From positions 1 through 6,859 of the forward strand of contig VBGU01000168.1 in assembly GCA_005881085.1 (NCBI GenBank): a DNA stretch of 6,859 nt, read 5' to 3'. The notes beneath the pieces are model-generated. The model searched no databases and was not told the DNA's origin. It saw only the letters and a list, made by a program, of their open reading frames with translations. Positions 6,423 to 6,859 of the stretch are shown here, one piece after another (position 1 is the stretch's first letter; every line of letters starts with the position of its first letter). The position numbers and the translations under genes were made by a program. This DNA comes from Chloroflexota bacterium (GTDB lineage: Bacteria > Chloroflexota > Limnocylindria > P2-11E).

Positions 6423-6859
6423 TTGCCGGCGCAGTTGAAGGCCACCTCATCGATCGCAACGCGGACGCGTATCCGCGTGGGCGCGGCGGCGCTCGTCGCT
6501 GTCGCCGTGGTGGTCGGCGCGGTGCTCACGACCACGCGGCCGTGGGAGCGTGCGCCGGCGTGCCCGCCGATCGCCGACCACCCGAGGTGGTCTGTCGCCC
6601 GGCGGTGGGACGAGGCCTTGCTCGATGCCATCCGACGTTCGCTGCCGAATCCGCCGGTGCATGCACGCAATCTGTTCCACGTTTCCGTCGCGATGTGGGA
6701 TGGGTGGGCCGCGTACGACACCACGGCCTCGGGCTACCTCTTCAAAGAAAAGATCAGCGCCGCGGACGTGCCGGCCGCACGCAATGAGACGATCAGCTAC
6801 GCGGCGTATCGCGTCCTCTCCGCGCGCTTCATCAAGGCGGTCGGCGCGGACAAGTCGCT
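6423..6859 (+). CDS. Vanadium-haloperoxidase-like (PAP2-superfamily) protein, N-terminal part, runs off window
   Basis: The frame stays open to the last base, with 145 codons visible from TTG 6423. That start lies 7 nt after the upstream stop and has GGAAG 11 nt upstream. TTG 6435 or GTG 6477 are alternatives, and no ATG occurs before 6693. From TTG 6423 there is a basic N-terminus (Arg14, Arg16, Arg18) and a hydrophobic segment (19-35), fitting a signal peptide or membrane anchor. A domain with W-D-E-A-L-L-D-A-I-R (62-71), V-H-A-R-N-L-F-H (79-86) and A-M-W-D-G-W-A-A-Y-D (90-99) follows. These motifs recall the N-terminal helical region of bacterial vanadium-dependent haloperoxidase and DUF6851-type proteins. 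The vanadate-binding Lys/Arg/His residues would lie past the window, so catalysis cannot be judged. The tight spacing suggests co-transcription with the CRTAC1-type gene. The family call is from remembered motif similarity only. Confidence 0.65.
   Translation, partial: MPAQLKATSSIATRTRIRVGAAALVAVAVVVGAVLTTTRPWERAPACPPIADHPRWSVARRWDEALLDAIRRSLPNPPVHARNLFHVSVAMWDGWAAYDTTASGYLFKEKISAADVPAARNETISYAAYRVLSARFIKAVGADKS

Noticed and set aside
5003..6724. A 573-codon minus-strand open frame antisense to the CRTAC1-type and haloperoxidase-like genes
   Set aside because: Its product is rich in Arg, Asp, Ala and Val with no recognisable domain, as expected opposite high-GC coding sequence. The plus-strand frames carry clear family motifs.

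Overview
The window is visibly G+C-rich (roughly two thirds by eye) and densely packed with genes. Third codon positions are mostly G or C, and several genes use GTG or TTG starts. The sugar-binding protein is a lipoprotein with a Gly/Ser- then Ala/Pro/Thr-rich linker. Taken together this looks like a free-living high-GC bacterium, perhaps Chloroflexota or Actinomycetota. The phylum is an inference from style, not a measured placement.

Left part (1-4646) is a D-xylose uptake and isomerisation locus. The window opens inside xylA (plus strand, cut about 20 codons after its start by comparison with E. coli XylA). Facing it on the minus strand is a three-gene ABC importer. It is transcribed from about 4690 leftwards in the order xylF (binding lipoprotein), xylH (permease), xylG (single-domain ATPase). 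XylF would capture xylose outside the membrane, XylH with XylG would import it, and XylA would convert it to xylulose. The two transcription units converge and their stop codons overlap by 4 bp at 1266-1269. A strong GC-rich hairpin lies between xylF and xylH. A 15-nt palindrome, extendable to 23 nt, lies just upstream of xylF in the shared intergenic region and is a candidate operator.

Right part (4769-6859) is unrelated in function and runs on the plus strand. It starts with a secreted CRTAC1-type protein carrying calcium-loop FG-GAP/VCBS repeats and a C-terminal ASPIC/UnbV domain. Seven bases later, with the start I prefer, comes the 5' part of a second gene. It encodes a membrane-anchored or secreted protein whose visible N-terminal domain resembles the helical region of vanadium-haloperoxidase-like (PAP2-superfamily) proteins, and it runs off the window. 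The close spacing suggests one operon for two exported proteins of unknown substrate.

No tRNA, rRNA, CRISPR array, insertion sequence or attachment site was seen. No gene-free stretch exceeds about 125 bases. I see no clearly new defence or mobile system. The least explained part is the CRTAC1-like and haloperoxidase-like pair.
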